This document shows, one piece after another, positions 28,611 to 36,957 of a DNA stretch of 64,000 bases. This DNA comes from Paracoccaceae bacterium. GTDB lineage: Bacteria > Pseudomonadota > Alphaproteobacteria > Rhodobacterales > Rhodobacteraceae. Below the pieces are notes generated by a model that worked only from the letters and a program-made list of their open reading frames with translations, did not search any database and was not told the DNA's origin. How positions within the stretch are numbered: the first letter of the stretch is position 1; each line of letters starts with the position of its first letter. Both the position numbers and the translations under genes were made by a program. Where the stretch lies: NCBI GenBank assembly GCA_028874915.1, contig JAPPHA010000054.1, forward strand, positions 1 to 64,000, given 5' to 3'.

Positions 28611-29477
28611 TCAGGCCGTTGCGGTCTCGAGGATTTGCCGCAGCAAGGCCGCGACGACCCGCGGGCGGTGACGGGCAAAGGAAACATGTCCGAGCCCCGG
28701 GACCTCGTGCAGGGTTCCGTTTGGTGCGATCTCTGCCACTTCTCGGACCATCGCCGGCTGGGTCTGCACGTCCTCGCTGAATGCGATCGCATGGATCGGA
28801 ACCGGGCAAGAGGCGAGGGCTTCCCGGCAGTCGAAATCCAGGCAGGCCTGCCATTGGGCGATCAGCTGGACGGGGTCGCGCTCGCCGAAGCGGACTCGGT
28901 AGGCTGAACGGATTTCCCGCCATGTCGCCGGATCGCCAAGCGCCTCCGCAGGGTATGCGAAAGCCGCATAGTGGCAAGCCGCAAAGTCCGCAGGCAACCG
29001 AAGGCCCGCTTGGCGGAAGTCGATTTCCGCCTGCATCCAGTCCCGGGTGAAGCCGATGATCCGCGCGGCGGTTCCCATGGGAATCGCCATGCGCAGGAGA
29101 TGCGGGTATTCGATTGCCACCTGCTGCGCAATCAGCGCCCCCATGGACAGGCCAATGAGGACTACAGGTGGACTGCAGGTCTCGCGAATGACGGCCGCAC
29201 AATCATCGGCGAAATTTTCGATGGTCCAGGGCGGCACCGGAGCAATCGTCTCACCGGCCCCTCGCGGGTCATAGGCAGTACAGCGGAAGTCACCGACAAA
29301 ATGGGGAAACTGGTCAAGCCAGTATTCCGCGGCTGCGTCACCGCCAGGAATCCAGACGATGTCAGGGCCGCTTCCGGCCTGGACAACACGTGTCGTGACC
29401 CCGCCGGCGGAGAGAGTCACAGTCGCTGCATCAGGCCCGAATTCAGAGATCTTTGCGTCATTTTCTGAGGATTCCAT
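28611..29477 (-). CDS. Alpha/beta hydrolase
   Basis: A 288-residue hydrolase of the alpha/beta fold. The nucleophile elbow is GLSMGALIAQ (Ser near residue 111), the oxyanion-side strand IVWIPGGDAAAEYW precedes it, and the catalytic His is in GLGHVSFAR near the C-terminus. The fold covers esterases, lactonases and C-C hydrolases, so the substrate is unknown. It lies between the MttB-like gene (49 bases upstream) and the RraA-like gene (44 bases downstream), a likely three-gene operon. Confidence 0.85.
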   Translation of the reverse strand: MESSENDAKISEFGPDAATVTLSAGGVTTRVVQAGSGPDIVWIPGGDAAAEYWLDQFPHFVGDFRCTAYDPRGAGETIAPVPPWTIENFADDCAAVIRETCSPPVVLIGLSMGALIAQQVAIEYPHLLRMAIPMGTAARIIGFTRDWMQAEIDFRQAGLRLPADFAACHYAAFAYPAEALGDPATWREIRSAYRVRFGERDPVQLIAQWQACLDFDCREALASCPVPIHAIAFSEDVQTQPAMVREVAEIAPNGTLHEVPGLGHVSFARHRPRVVAALLRQILETATA

Positions 29478-29526
29478 CCGACAGTCCCGTTTGGCGCCTT
29501 CGATCGCTGTCTTGGCCAGCCGTCAC

Positions 29527-31107
29527 CTAACCCGGTGGCGGCGCACCGCCCTCGGACTTGCGCCGTTCGGCGAAGGCGATGGCCTCGCCAAGGCGAGTCG
29601 AGTCGACGTTCGGGGGTTCGAAATCCTCGAGAACCTGTTTCCAGATGCGGTTCGCTCGCTGGTTCGCGTCCAGTCCGCCCCGCTCCGCCCAGGTTCCGAA
29701 ATTCGACCAGTCGGCGACGACCGGTTCGTAAAATGCAGATTCATAACGCTCGATGGTGTGGGCCGCACCAAAGAAATGACCACCGGGATCAACCTCGGTG
29801 AGTGCGTCGAGCGCCAGCGAGGCATCGTCGGAGGGCGTCTCGGTACAGAGTTCGGCGAAGGTCTGCATGACCTCCAGATCGGTGATCAGCTTTTCGTAAG
29901 AGAAGGTCAGCCCGCCCTCGATCCAGCCAGCACCATGAATGAGAATTGTGGCACCGGCAAGAACGGCGCCCCAGGCCCCCATCTGGGTCTCATTGGCTGC
30001 CTGGGCATCGTTGACGGCACCGGCCGCACCCGTCGAACATCGCCAAGGGAGACCCAGTCTCCGGGCCAGTTGTCCCGCACCGATGTTGGCCTTGACCTGT
30101 TCCGGGGTGCCGAAGGCGGGGGCGCCCGACTTCATGTCGACGTTGGAAACGAAGGCACCGTAGCACACGGGCGCCCCGGGCCGGGTGAGTTGACTGAGCG
30201 CGATCGCCGACAGGGCTTCGGCGTGGCTGAGGGTCAGGGCACCCGCGATGGTGACGGGGGCCATGGCGCCCATCAGGCAGAACGGCGTGACAATCATCAA
30301 CTGGCCCCAACGGGCGAAGTCGATCAGGCCCTGGGCCATCGGTATGTCGAGTTGCCTGGGCGAGTTCGTGTTGATGATGGAATGACAACAAGGCTGCCGA
30401 CGGAAGCCCGGGTCGTCGAGCCCCCGCGCGAGACGGATCATCTCGAAACAGTCCTCCACCTGCGCCGTTCCGCGACAGAACACGAAGGGGAGCTTGTCGC
30501 TCACCGTCAACTGCAACACGGTGACGTCATAGTGCCGGAGATGGGGAGGCAGATCCTGTGGTTCCACCATGGGCGTAAGCATATGGAAGACATCGAAGCT
30601 CTGGTTGAGCTTGACCAGTTCAATGAAGTCTGCGTAGGTCCCCGGCCGGCGACCGCGCGAAAGATCGGTGACGTTCGGCGAACCGGCTCCCGTCTGGATG
30701 TGCAGCGCGCCCGGTTCGATGACCTGATCGCGATGGCGGGAACCGGCGTGAGTCCGTATCGAACGAGGCGCCGTGGAGACCGCCTCCTCGACAATGTCAC
30801 GGCCGATCCGGACCATCTGCGAATCGTCATCAACCCGCGCACCGGCTGCCCGAAAATGCGCCCGGGCCTCTGGTAGCAGGATTTTCATTCCCTGCGTTTC
30901 GAGAACGTCAAGAGCCGCTTGGTGGATGGCCTCAACCCTGTCGTCCGAAAACACCTTCGCGGGCGTGAACGGGTTGCGCAAGGTTCGGTAGTTGACCGTT
31001 CGTATCGTCGGGCGATGAGCCGGTTTCGTCGCGCCGCGCCGAGAATGTCGCGAACGCCGGCCGCGTTTTGTCGCGTCCGGGTGACCACCGCCTTGTGGTG
31101 CGTTCAT
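29527..31107 (-). CDS. MttB-family (trimethylamine methyltransferase-like) protein
   Basis: A 525-residue member of the MttB superfamily of corrinoid-dependent methyltransferases. Marks include VFSDDRVEAIHQAALDVLE, LHIQTGAGSPNV, a segment ending CHSIINTNSPRQLD and LSHAEALSAIALSQL. The frame is open throughout, with no in-frame amber codon, so the pyrrolysine of true MttB is absent. Such non-pyrrolysine members are known to demethylate glycine betaine, proline betaine or carnitine, but the substrate here is unproven. No cognate corrinoid protein lies nearby. ATG 31107 is preferred, with GGGA upstream; the leader to 31143 is Pro-rich. The N-terminal 30 residues are basic and unconserved. Confidence 0.85.
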   Translation of the reverse strand: MNAPQGGGHPDATKRGRRSRHSRRGATKPAHRPTIRTVNYRTLRNPFTPAKVFSDDRVEAIHQAALDVLETQGMKILLPEARAHFRAAGARVDDDSQMVRIGRDIVEEAVSTAPRSIRTHAGSRHRDQVIEPGALHIQTGAGSPNVTDLSRGRRPGTYADFIELVKLNQSFDVFHMLTPMVEPQDLPPHLRHYDVTVLQLTVSDKLPFVFCRGTAQVEDCFEMIRLARGLDDPGFRRQPCCHSIINTNSPRQLDIPMAQGLIDFARWGQLMIVTPFCLMGAMAPVTIAGALTLSHAEALSAIALSQLTRPGAPVCYGAFVSNVDMKSGAPAFGTPEQVKANIGAGQLARRLGLPWRCSTGAAGAVNDAQAANETQMGAWGAVLAGATILIHGAGWIEGGLTFSYEKLITDLEVMQTFAELCTETPSDDASLALDALTEVDPGGHFFGAAHTIERYESAFYEPVVADWSNFGTWAERGGLDANQRANRIWKQVLEDFEPPNVDSTRLGEAIAFAERRKSEGGAPPPG

Positions 31108-31553
31108 GGTTCCCGCTTCGGGCATGGGCGGGACCGGAGGCAAATCTTCGACTTTCGGTCACCTCCAGACGAAACGCACCGAACGGAACCATTGCATTCA
31201 CGTCGCGACTCGGCGGCACCGATCGCTTCCGTCGCCACAGAATTCGGGAGTTGGCACCATGACTCCGACGGGCAAAGCTGCAAGCGCGAATCTCCACGAC
31301 TGTCTGCATTTCCGGTCATCCGACCGCCAAGATCTTCCGGGGATGAACCGGACCAGGGTTAGTGCGTGTCAAAAAACTCCATTTTCGCTGGCCACGCCAC
31401 TGCCTTTTTCAACCCTGTCGTGACCGATTTTCAATCGCACCGTCAACAGGCAAATGGACGACCGGACCCGACGGGTTCCCCCTTCCGGAAATCATGATTG
31501 CATCGGCCGCCACCACTTCGCCCACCCGATGGATCCGTTGTCAATCCTGTCGA
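31108..31553. other. Intergenic stretch, no gene recognised
   Basis: About 0.45 kb between the lactonase gene end and the MttB-like gene start. Short frames on both strands show no recognisable motif. It should hold the promoter of the MttB operon. Confidence 0.5.
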
Positions 31554-32717
31554 TCAGGCAACAAAACACACACTAGACGGAGAGCGTACCGCGATCTGCG
31601 CCGTTTCCCGGACAAAAGGCACAGGTGACAGGCCAATCTCGAACAGGACACAGTTGTCACTGTCCTGGTTGGCCGACACCAGCCAGCGCCCGCACGGCGA
31701 AAATCCGAAATCCCGGGGCTTTGTTCCGCCGCTCGGAAACGCCAGACACCTTTCTGGCGGCCCGTCGCGGGAATTCACGCGAAAGATCGCAACCGTGTTG
31801 TCCCCCCGATTGGTCACGCCGAAGTGAATCCCGTCCGGGTGCAACCTGAGACCGGAAGCCGTGTTGTCCTTTCGCTTCGAAAATGCCGCAGGTTCGCGCG
31901 AGGACACCCTTCCGCATTCTCTGATGGCACCGTCATGCCATTGCAACAACGACACTTCGGATGACAACTCGCTGACCAGCATGATGTGACGATGGCATCG
32001 GCTGAACGCAAGGGTTCTCGGCCCGGACCCGGGCGGGGCTCGCCAGACCCGCGCGCGACCCAGCATGCCTGCCGAGGCGTCGAAGGGATAGGCAGCGACT
32101 TCATCGGTACCCAGATCGGGAACCAGCAGCCAGCACCCTTCGGGCGAGAAGACTGCGGCGTGCGGGTGGGACTTCGCTTGCCGGACGGGATGCGGCCCAC
32201 ATCCTTTGCGTATTGCCCTGTCTCCGGTTCCCGGTTCGATTCCTCCTGTCGGGGAAACTTTTCGAATGAACACGTCACCAGAGTCGTAGCAGGCCCAGGC
32301 GATCCATGCTCCCAGCGGATGAAGGTCGACGTGGCACGGGAGTCGGCCCGTCGTTCGCCCGTCTCCGGCTACGGTCAGCCGGCGACCCGGCCGAGGTGCC
32401 TGCATGGCCACGACTGTGGCGCGGCCGTCCCGGGTTTCGACCGTGGAATACAGTTTTTCGTGAGCCGGGGAATACGCCAAGTAGCTTGGATTCGGGAGAT
32501 AGGCGGAATCGACAAAGTCAAGTTTCCCCACAGGGGAAAGTCCAATCACGGTTATGCCATCCCCATGAGCACGGAATGCGCCGTAGGATTCCGTGTATGA
32601 CCCTATGGCAATCAGGTAATGACGGCCTGACAAAACGGCCGTCAAGTTTCGGTATTGCCGGTTTTCGTCGGCGTCATTGCGCCCACTTCGGGGGAGGGCC
32701 GGTCGAGCCGTGAACAC
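31554..32717 (-). CDS. Lactonase family (6-phosphogluconolactonase-like) beta-propeller
   Basis: About 387 residues of the seven-bladed YbhE/Pgl-type lactonase family, which open sugar-lactone or related rings. Repeated blade motifs include LPCHVDLHPLGAWIAWACYD, HPHAAVFSPEGCWLLVPDLG, GSGPRTLAFSRC and KPRDFGFSPCGRWLVSANQ. No signal peptide is visible. The GTG start at 32717 overlaps the regulator gene by 44 bases; homology starts only at about residue 30 (HYLIAIGSYTES), so the start is uncertain. It is co-transcribed with the regulator, which points to a role in the same sugar or lactone pathway as the divergent ABC operon. Confidence 0.82.
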   Translation of the reverse strand: MFTARPALPRSGRNDADENRQYRNLTAVLSGRHYLIAIGSYTESYGAFRAHGDGITVIGLSPVGKLDFVDSAYLPNPSYLAYSPAHEKLYSTVETRDGRATVVAMQAPRPGRRLTVAGDGRTTGRLPCHVDLHPLGAWIAWACYDSGDVFIRKVSPTGGIEPGTGDRAIRKGCGPHPVRQAKSHPHAAVFSPEGCWLLVPDLGTDEVAAYPFDASAGMLGRARVWRAPPGSGPRTLAFSRCHRHIMLVSELSSEVSLLQWHDGAIRECGRVSSREPAAFSKRKDNTASGLRLHPDGIHFGVTNRGDNTVAIFRVNSRDGPPERCLAFPSGGTKPRDFGFSPCGRWLVSANQDSDNCVLFEIGLSPVPFVRETAQIAVRSPSSVCFVA

Positions 32718-33783
32718 TCAGGGTCGGCCTTAATGTCAGGTAGATCGGAGGCCCGTCGTAGACCCCGGAAATCCTGTCACTGAGCACACGAAAAGTCAGG
32801 CTGCCGAGCGTCTGGGGTTGAACATTCACGCTCGTCAGGGGAGGATCCATTGACCGGGCGATGACACTGTCATTCACGCTTACAACCGAGGCATCCCCGG
32901 GGATTTTCAGTCCGGCATTTCGCAAACCTCGGACAACGCCGATAGCCGTGACGTCGTTTCGAACGAAAATCGCCGAAAAGGGAATCTTTTCCGCCACAAG
33001 GGCCTCAACCGCCCGTTGCCCTGCCTCCTCGGAGGGTTCGTCGTGGATACGTGCCAGTGAACGCTCGCGCGCGATGCCGGCAGAAACCAGTGCGTCGCGA
33101 TACGCCGGAAGCATGGAAAAGCCCTCCAGCCTCGGCGCCCCCTCTACATAGGCGATCCTGCGATGCCCCAGCCTGACGAGATGCCGAACGGCAATTCGGG
33201 CCGCTTCATCATAGTCGATCCGTACGCCGTCAGCTTCGATGTCATTTGGCCACCGGCCCAGGTACACGAGGGGTTTGCCGGTATTGACAAATTCAAGAGC
33301 ACCTGCGGCGGGCTGTTCTACCGTGCTCGGAACCACGATGGCGCCCAAAATGGCCATTTCTTCGGCCATCGCGGAGAGCCGGGAATTTTCGCTTGCCACC
33401 TGGTAGTCGGACTGACTCGTGATCAGGTCGTAGCCGCTTCCCCTTGCGGCGCGTTCGATCCCGTCGATCACCTCGGCGTAGAGCGGATTGGAAAATGTCG
33501 GGATGATGAGGCAAAGAATTTTTCCGGATGACATTCTGGCAAACCGCAAATCGCTTTCCGTGTTGCGAACGTAGGTCCCGCTTCCCGCCCGCCTGACGAC
33601 GACACCTTCATTCACAAGCAGCTGGATTGCCCGTCGTACGGTGGTCCGCGAAACCTCGTGCTTCTGCATAAGTTCGCGTTCTGATGGGATCGCGGACTCC
33701 GGTGCGAATACCTTCCTGACTATGTCGTCGCGAATGGCTTTGGCCAGCGATCTGGTCTTATCACGCACCCTCATCGGTATCAT
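32674..33783 (-). CDS. GntR-type HTH regulator with LacI-like sensor domain
   Basis: A 369-residue transcriptional regulator. The N-terminal winged helix is GntR-type: FAPESAIPSERELMQKHEVS and TTVRRAIQLLVNEG at residues 27-62. From about residue 88 it has a LacI/GalR periplasmic-binding fold (ILCLIIPTFSNPLYAEVIDG, LGHRRIAYVEGAPRLEG, FVRNDVTAIGVVRGL). This architecture is known from AraR-like sugar regulators. It sits divergently from the ABC sugar operon with 97 bases between start codons, so it probably controls that operon and its own, with a sugar-like ligand (inference). Confidence 0.9.
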   Translation of the reverse strand: MIPMRVRDKTRSLAKAIRDDIVRKVFAPESAIPSERELMQKHEVSRTTVRRAIQLLVNEGVVVRRAGSGTYVRNTESDLRFARMSSGKILCLIIPTFSNPLYAEVIDGIERAARGSGYDLITSQSDYQVASENSRLSAMAEEMAILGAIVVPSTVEQPAAGALEFVNTGKPLVYLGRWPNDIEADGVRIDYDEAARIAVRHLVRLGHRRIAYVEGAPRLEGFSMLPAYRDALVSAGIARERSLARIHDEPSEEAGQRAVEALVAEKIPFSAIFVRNDVTAIGVVRGLRNAGLKIPGDASVVSVNDSVIARSMDPPLTSVNVQPQTLGSLTFRVLSDRISGVYDGPPIYLTLRPTLSVHGSTGPPPKWAQ

Positions 33784-33836
33784 AGAGGTCCGTTATTGAC
33801 CATTGATTGACATAGGTATCAAACCGGTTTTAAAAT
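33776..33836 (+). promoter_or_regulatory. Promoter and candidate operator of the ABC sugar operon
   Basis: A near-consensus promoter, TTGACA (33807-33812), an 18-base spacer and TAAAAT (33831-33836), precedes the binding-protein gene. A perfect 10-bp palindrome AAACCGGTTT (33821-33830) lies inside the spacer. GGTATCA occurs twice as a direct repeat, at 33776-33782 (overlapping the regulator start codon) and 33815-33821. Either element could be the operator of the adjacent GntR/LacI hybrid regulator. Confidence 0.6.
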
Positions 33837-33880
33837 TCGGCCATTCATTGAGACCAGAATCTAACATGGAGGAACCCGAT

Positions 33881-35122
33881 ATGAAAGCCTTGGTGACAGC
33901 AGCGGCAGTAGCCCTGCTCGCGGGCGCCGCAGGCGCACAGGACTCCTACACATTCAAGATGCCAAGCTGGATGTGGGAAGAGGGCATCGTCGGAGAGTGG
34001 AACAAGGACCGGGTGGCGGCGTTTGAAGCCGAGAATCCCGGCATTTCCGTCGACAAGACCCTGATCCCGAACACGCACTATGAACAAACCCTGATTACGC
34101 AGATCGCGGCCGGCGATGTTCCCGACTTCATGCCAGTGTTCACCAACATGCTCGCACCGATGATCGACGCCGGCATCCTCGCTCCAATGGATGACTGCAT
34201 CGAGGCATCCGGATTTGGGGACCGGATACTTCCCTCGGTCAGTTTCGCTCAAGTTGACGGCAATACGTACGGTGTTCCGCTGACGATGAGCCCGCAGTCA
34301 CTGCTCGTCAACAAGCAACTGTTGGCAGCAGCAGGTGTCGAAATCCCCACAAACCTGGACGAGTTCTACGCGGCGGCAAATGCCGTAAAGGAAAAAACCG
34401 GCGAATTCGGTTACGGATTTCCGAATGATACGGCGAGTGCCATCCATGTCTACATCAACAGCATGCACTGGCTGATCGGCATGGGGTCGGACTGGTCGCA
34501 ACCCGACGGAACCATTACGGCCAATGATGAAGCCGCTGTCACGGCCATCAGCTGGATCAAGCGTTTCCTGGACGAAGGTCTCAGCCCCAAGGGCCTGGGC
34601 TCCAAGACGGTTCGCCAGATGTTCGCGGACGGCAAGGTCGCAATGCTCTTTGACGGCCCATGGGTGGTCAGCACGGTCAAGACCATCAACCCCGATCTTG
34701 TCCCGCACGTCACGTTCGAGGTCATGCCGACACCGACCCACGCGGCAATTACCGGAGGCGCATTCTACGTCATCCCGAGTGATTCCCCCCATCCGGACGA
34801 TGCCTGCAAAATGCTGAACGTCTTTTACGATCCGGCCGCACAGCAGAGATACCTGGAGGACCTGGTGCAGATTCCCGGTACCATCGTGGAACCCAGCGAT
34901 GCGTTCCTCAAGGAGGTTCCATACGCTGGCACCATGGCCGAGATTGCGGCAAAGTATCCCGGTGGAATTGGCTATGCTCCCCCCGGTTACGAAATCCAGG
35001 CCGCCGAGTTCCGGCAGATCGTGGTCGACGGCCTGTCCAGGATCTACTCCGGGGACATGTCGGTCCAGGAGGGTCTTGACGCCCTTCAGAACCAGCTGGA
35101 GAACTGGACGAAGACCCTCTGA
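33881..35122 (+). CDS. CUT1-type sugar ABC transporter, binding protein
   Basis: A 413-residue periplasmic binding protein (SBP_bac_1 family). The signal peptide is MKALVTAAAVALLAGAAGA, probably cleaved before QDS. Later marks are YEQTLITQIAAGDVPDFMP, YGVPLTMSPQSLLVNKQLL and MLFDGPWVVSTV, all typical of sugar-binding proteins of the maltose/glycerol-phosphate type. GGAGG lies 8 bases before ATG 33881. It is the first gene of a six-gene operon with two permeases, an amidohydrolase, a threonine synthase-like enzyme and the ATPase. Confidence 0.92.
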   Translation: MKALVTAAAVALLAGAAGAQDSYTFKMPSWMWEEGIVGEWNKDRVAAFEAENPGISVDKTLIPNTHYEQTLITQIAAGDVPDFMPVFTNMLAPMIDAGILAPMDDCIEASGFGDRILPSVSFAQVDGNTYGVPLTMSPQSLLVNKQLLAAAGVEIPTNLDEFYAAANAVKEKTGEFGYGFPNDTASAIHVYINSMHWLIGMGSDWSQPDGTITANDEAAVTAISWIKRFLDEGLSPKGLGSKTVRQMFADGKVAMLFDGPWVVSTVKTINPDLVPHVTFEVMPTPTHAAITGGAFYVIPSDSPHPDDACKMLNVFYDPAAQQRYLEDLVQIPGTIVEPSDAFLKEVPYAGTMAEIAAKYPGGIGYAPPGYEIQAAEFRQIVVDGLSRIYSGDMSVQEGLDALQNQLENWTKTL

Positions 35123-35148
35123 ACACTCCTGGTGTTGTCAAGGAGAAC

Positions 35149-35177
35149 GCCCCGGCCGGCAAGGAACCGGCCGGGGC
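35149..35177 (+). terminator. Intercistronic 11-bp GC hairpin
   Basis: GCCCCGGCCGG and CCGGCCGGGGC enclose a 7-base loop (CAAGGAA), 26 bases after the binding-protein stop and 41 bases before the first permease start. There is no T-tract. It probably partially terminates transcription or protects the 3' end, so that more binding protein than permease is made. Confidence 0.6.
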
Positions 35178-35218
35178 ATCCGGGACGTTGAAACGCCGAT
35201 GACCAAGAGGAACCTCGC

Positions 35219-36121
35219 GTGAAGCGAGCATTCGCCCGGAGGTTCAATCACCCCGAGTTGCTGCCCCTCTGGCTGCTAACCCCGGCCTCTGTCGTCCTCA
35301 TCGTGATTCTGATCTGGCCGATCGCACAGGGAATCCTGCTCGGGTTTTTCAACACGCGCATCCTGAACTACAAGGCCGGGCGTTTCATAGGACTCGCCAA
35401 CTACGATGTCCTGTTGTCCGACCCGTTTTTCTGGAACTCGCTGAAGGTGACGGTCTACTACGGTGTCGCGTCAATGAGTTGCACGTATCTCCTGGGCCTG
35501 TCCTTCGCCCTGCTCCTGAACCGGTCATTGCCGCTCCGCGGAATCATCAGGACGATTTTCATCCTCCCCTGGGCAGTCCCGGAAGTCGTGGCAGTCCTGA
35601 TCTTCATCTGGATGCTCGACGCCCAGTACGGGGTCATCAACTACTTCTTCGTACAGGCAGGCTTCCTGGATGCTCCCGTAGCCTGGTTGGCCGAGGCTGA
35701 CCTTGCCATGCCGGCACTGGTGCTGATCACAAGCTGGCACCAGTTCCCGCTCGCCTTGCTGATCCTCCTGGCCGGCCTGCAGACCATTCCGCGGGAAGAA
35801 TACGAAGCCGCGATGGTCGACGGGGCCGGAGCGCTCTCCAGGTTCATCCATGTCACGCTGCCGGGATTGCGTTCTGTGAACGTCATTCTGATCCTCATCC
35901 TGATCCTGAATTCGTTCCGGCGGGTTACAATGATCTATGCAATGACGGGCGGTGGACCGGCACGGGCAACCGAAACGCTTTCGATCCTGACCTACAATAC
36001 GGCCTTCACATACCAAAAGATTGGCTATGCTGCCGCCATTGGCACGGTTCTCCTGTTGATCCTGCTGGCATTCAGCCTCGTCTATTTCTTCACGATTATC
36101 CAAACCCGGAGAGGCGTGTGA
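35219..36121 (+). CDS. CUT1-type sugar ABC transporter, permease 1 (MalF-like)
   Basis: A 300-residue inner-membrane protein with six hydrophobic segments. The cytoplasmic EAA loop that docks the ATPase is EEYEAAMVDGAGALSRFIHV near residue 195. The segment RTIFILPWAVPEVVAVLIFI is typical of the family. GTG 35219 follows AGAGGAA at about 9 bases. Its last codons overlap the second permease by 4 bases. Confidence 0.92.
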   Translation: MKRAFARRFNHPELLPLWLLTPASVVLIVILIWPIAQGILLGFFNTRILNYKAGRFIGLANYDVLLSDPFFWNSLKVTVYYGVASMSCTYLLGLSFALLLNRSLPLRGIIRTIFILPWAVPEVVAVLIFIWMLDAQYGVINYFFVQAGFLDAPVAWLAEADLAMPALVLITSWHQFPLALLILLAGLQTIPREEYEAAMVDGAGALSRFIHVTLPGLRSVNVILILILILNSFRRVTMIYAMTGGGPARATETLSILTYNTAFTYQKIGYAAAIGTVLLLILLAFSLVYFFTIIQTRRGV

Positions 36122-36954
36122 ATCCGCGTACCAAGACAGTCTTGATCAGCGCGACGCTGTTCGTGCTGACATTGGTTTTCGCGGGGATTGTGTTCTTCCC
36201 GTACTACTGGATGATCGTGTCTTCGCTGGAGGCCGCGAGCCTGTTCGAATGGCCGCCCCGCCTGGTCCCGTCAAGCGTCACGATGGAAGCTTACGTGAAG
36301 ATCTTCACCGAACGGGACGTATTCACCTGGTTCAAGAACACCGCCTTCGTCGCGAGCACGACATCCGTATTTTGCACCCTTGTTGCGATCAACGGTGGAT
36401 ACGCCTTGTCCAGATTCAGGACGCACGCCACGACTGCGTTTTCGATATTCATATTGTTTTCCCAGCTACTTCCGGCGACGCTGATTGTCGTTCCGCTCTA
36501 CGTCATCTTTCGCCAGACAGGTCTCTACAATTCATTGATCGGCCTGGCCATCGCCGACGCGGCGTTCGTACTTCCGCTGGCGACCTGGCTCATGAAAGGG
36601 TTTTTCGATCGAATTCCGGTCGAAGTCGAGGAGCAAGCGATGGTTGACGGCTGTACGCGGGTTGGCGCGTTTTATCGGATCGTGCTTCCGTTGGCATTGC
36701 CCGGACTCGTGGTTGTTGTTGCCATGAGCTTCATTACCGGGTGGGACGAGTTCTTTCTTGCCCGGACCCTGATTTCGTCGCAAAGCAACTGGGTTTTCTC
36801 CGTCGGCCTAACGTCGTTCGAAACCCAGTATTCCATCGCCTGGGACGAGATGATGGCCGCAGCCGTGGTGTTCGCCTTGCCGGCGGTCTTCTTCTTCCTC
36901 TTCGTACAGCGATATCTCGTGTCCGGGCTGACGAGCGGAGCAGTGAAGGGCTGA
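36118..36954 (+). CDS. CUT1-type sugar ABC transporter, permease 2 (MalG-like)
   Basis: A 278-residue partner permease with six hydrophobic segments. FFPYYWMIVSSLE near the N-terminus and the EAA loop VEVEEQAMVDGCTRVGAFYR (about residue 170) identify the family. It starts at GTG 36118 inside the end of the first permease gene. The next gene, an amidohydrolase, begins 3 bases after its stop, so it is clearly in the same transcript. Confidence 0.92.
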   Translation: MNPRTKTVLISATLFVLTLVFAGIVFFPYYWMIVSSLEAASLFEWPPRLVPSSVTMEAYVKIFTERDVFTWFKNTAFVASTTSVFCTLVAINGGYALSRFRTHATTAFSIFILFSQLLPATLIVVPLYVIFRQTGLYNSLIGLAIADAAFVLPLATWLMKGFFDRIPVEVEEQAMVDGCTRVGAFYRIVLPLALPGLVVVVAMSFITGWDEFFLARTLISSQSNWVFSVGLTSFETQYSIAWDEMMAAAVVFALPAVFFFLFVQRYLVSGLTSGAVKG

Positions 36955-36957
36955 CCG

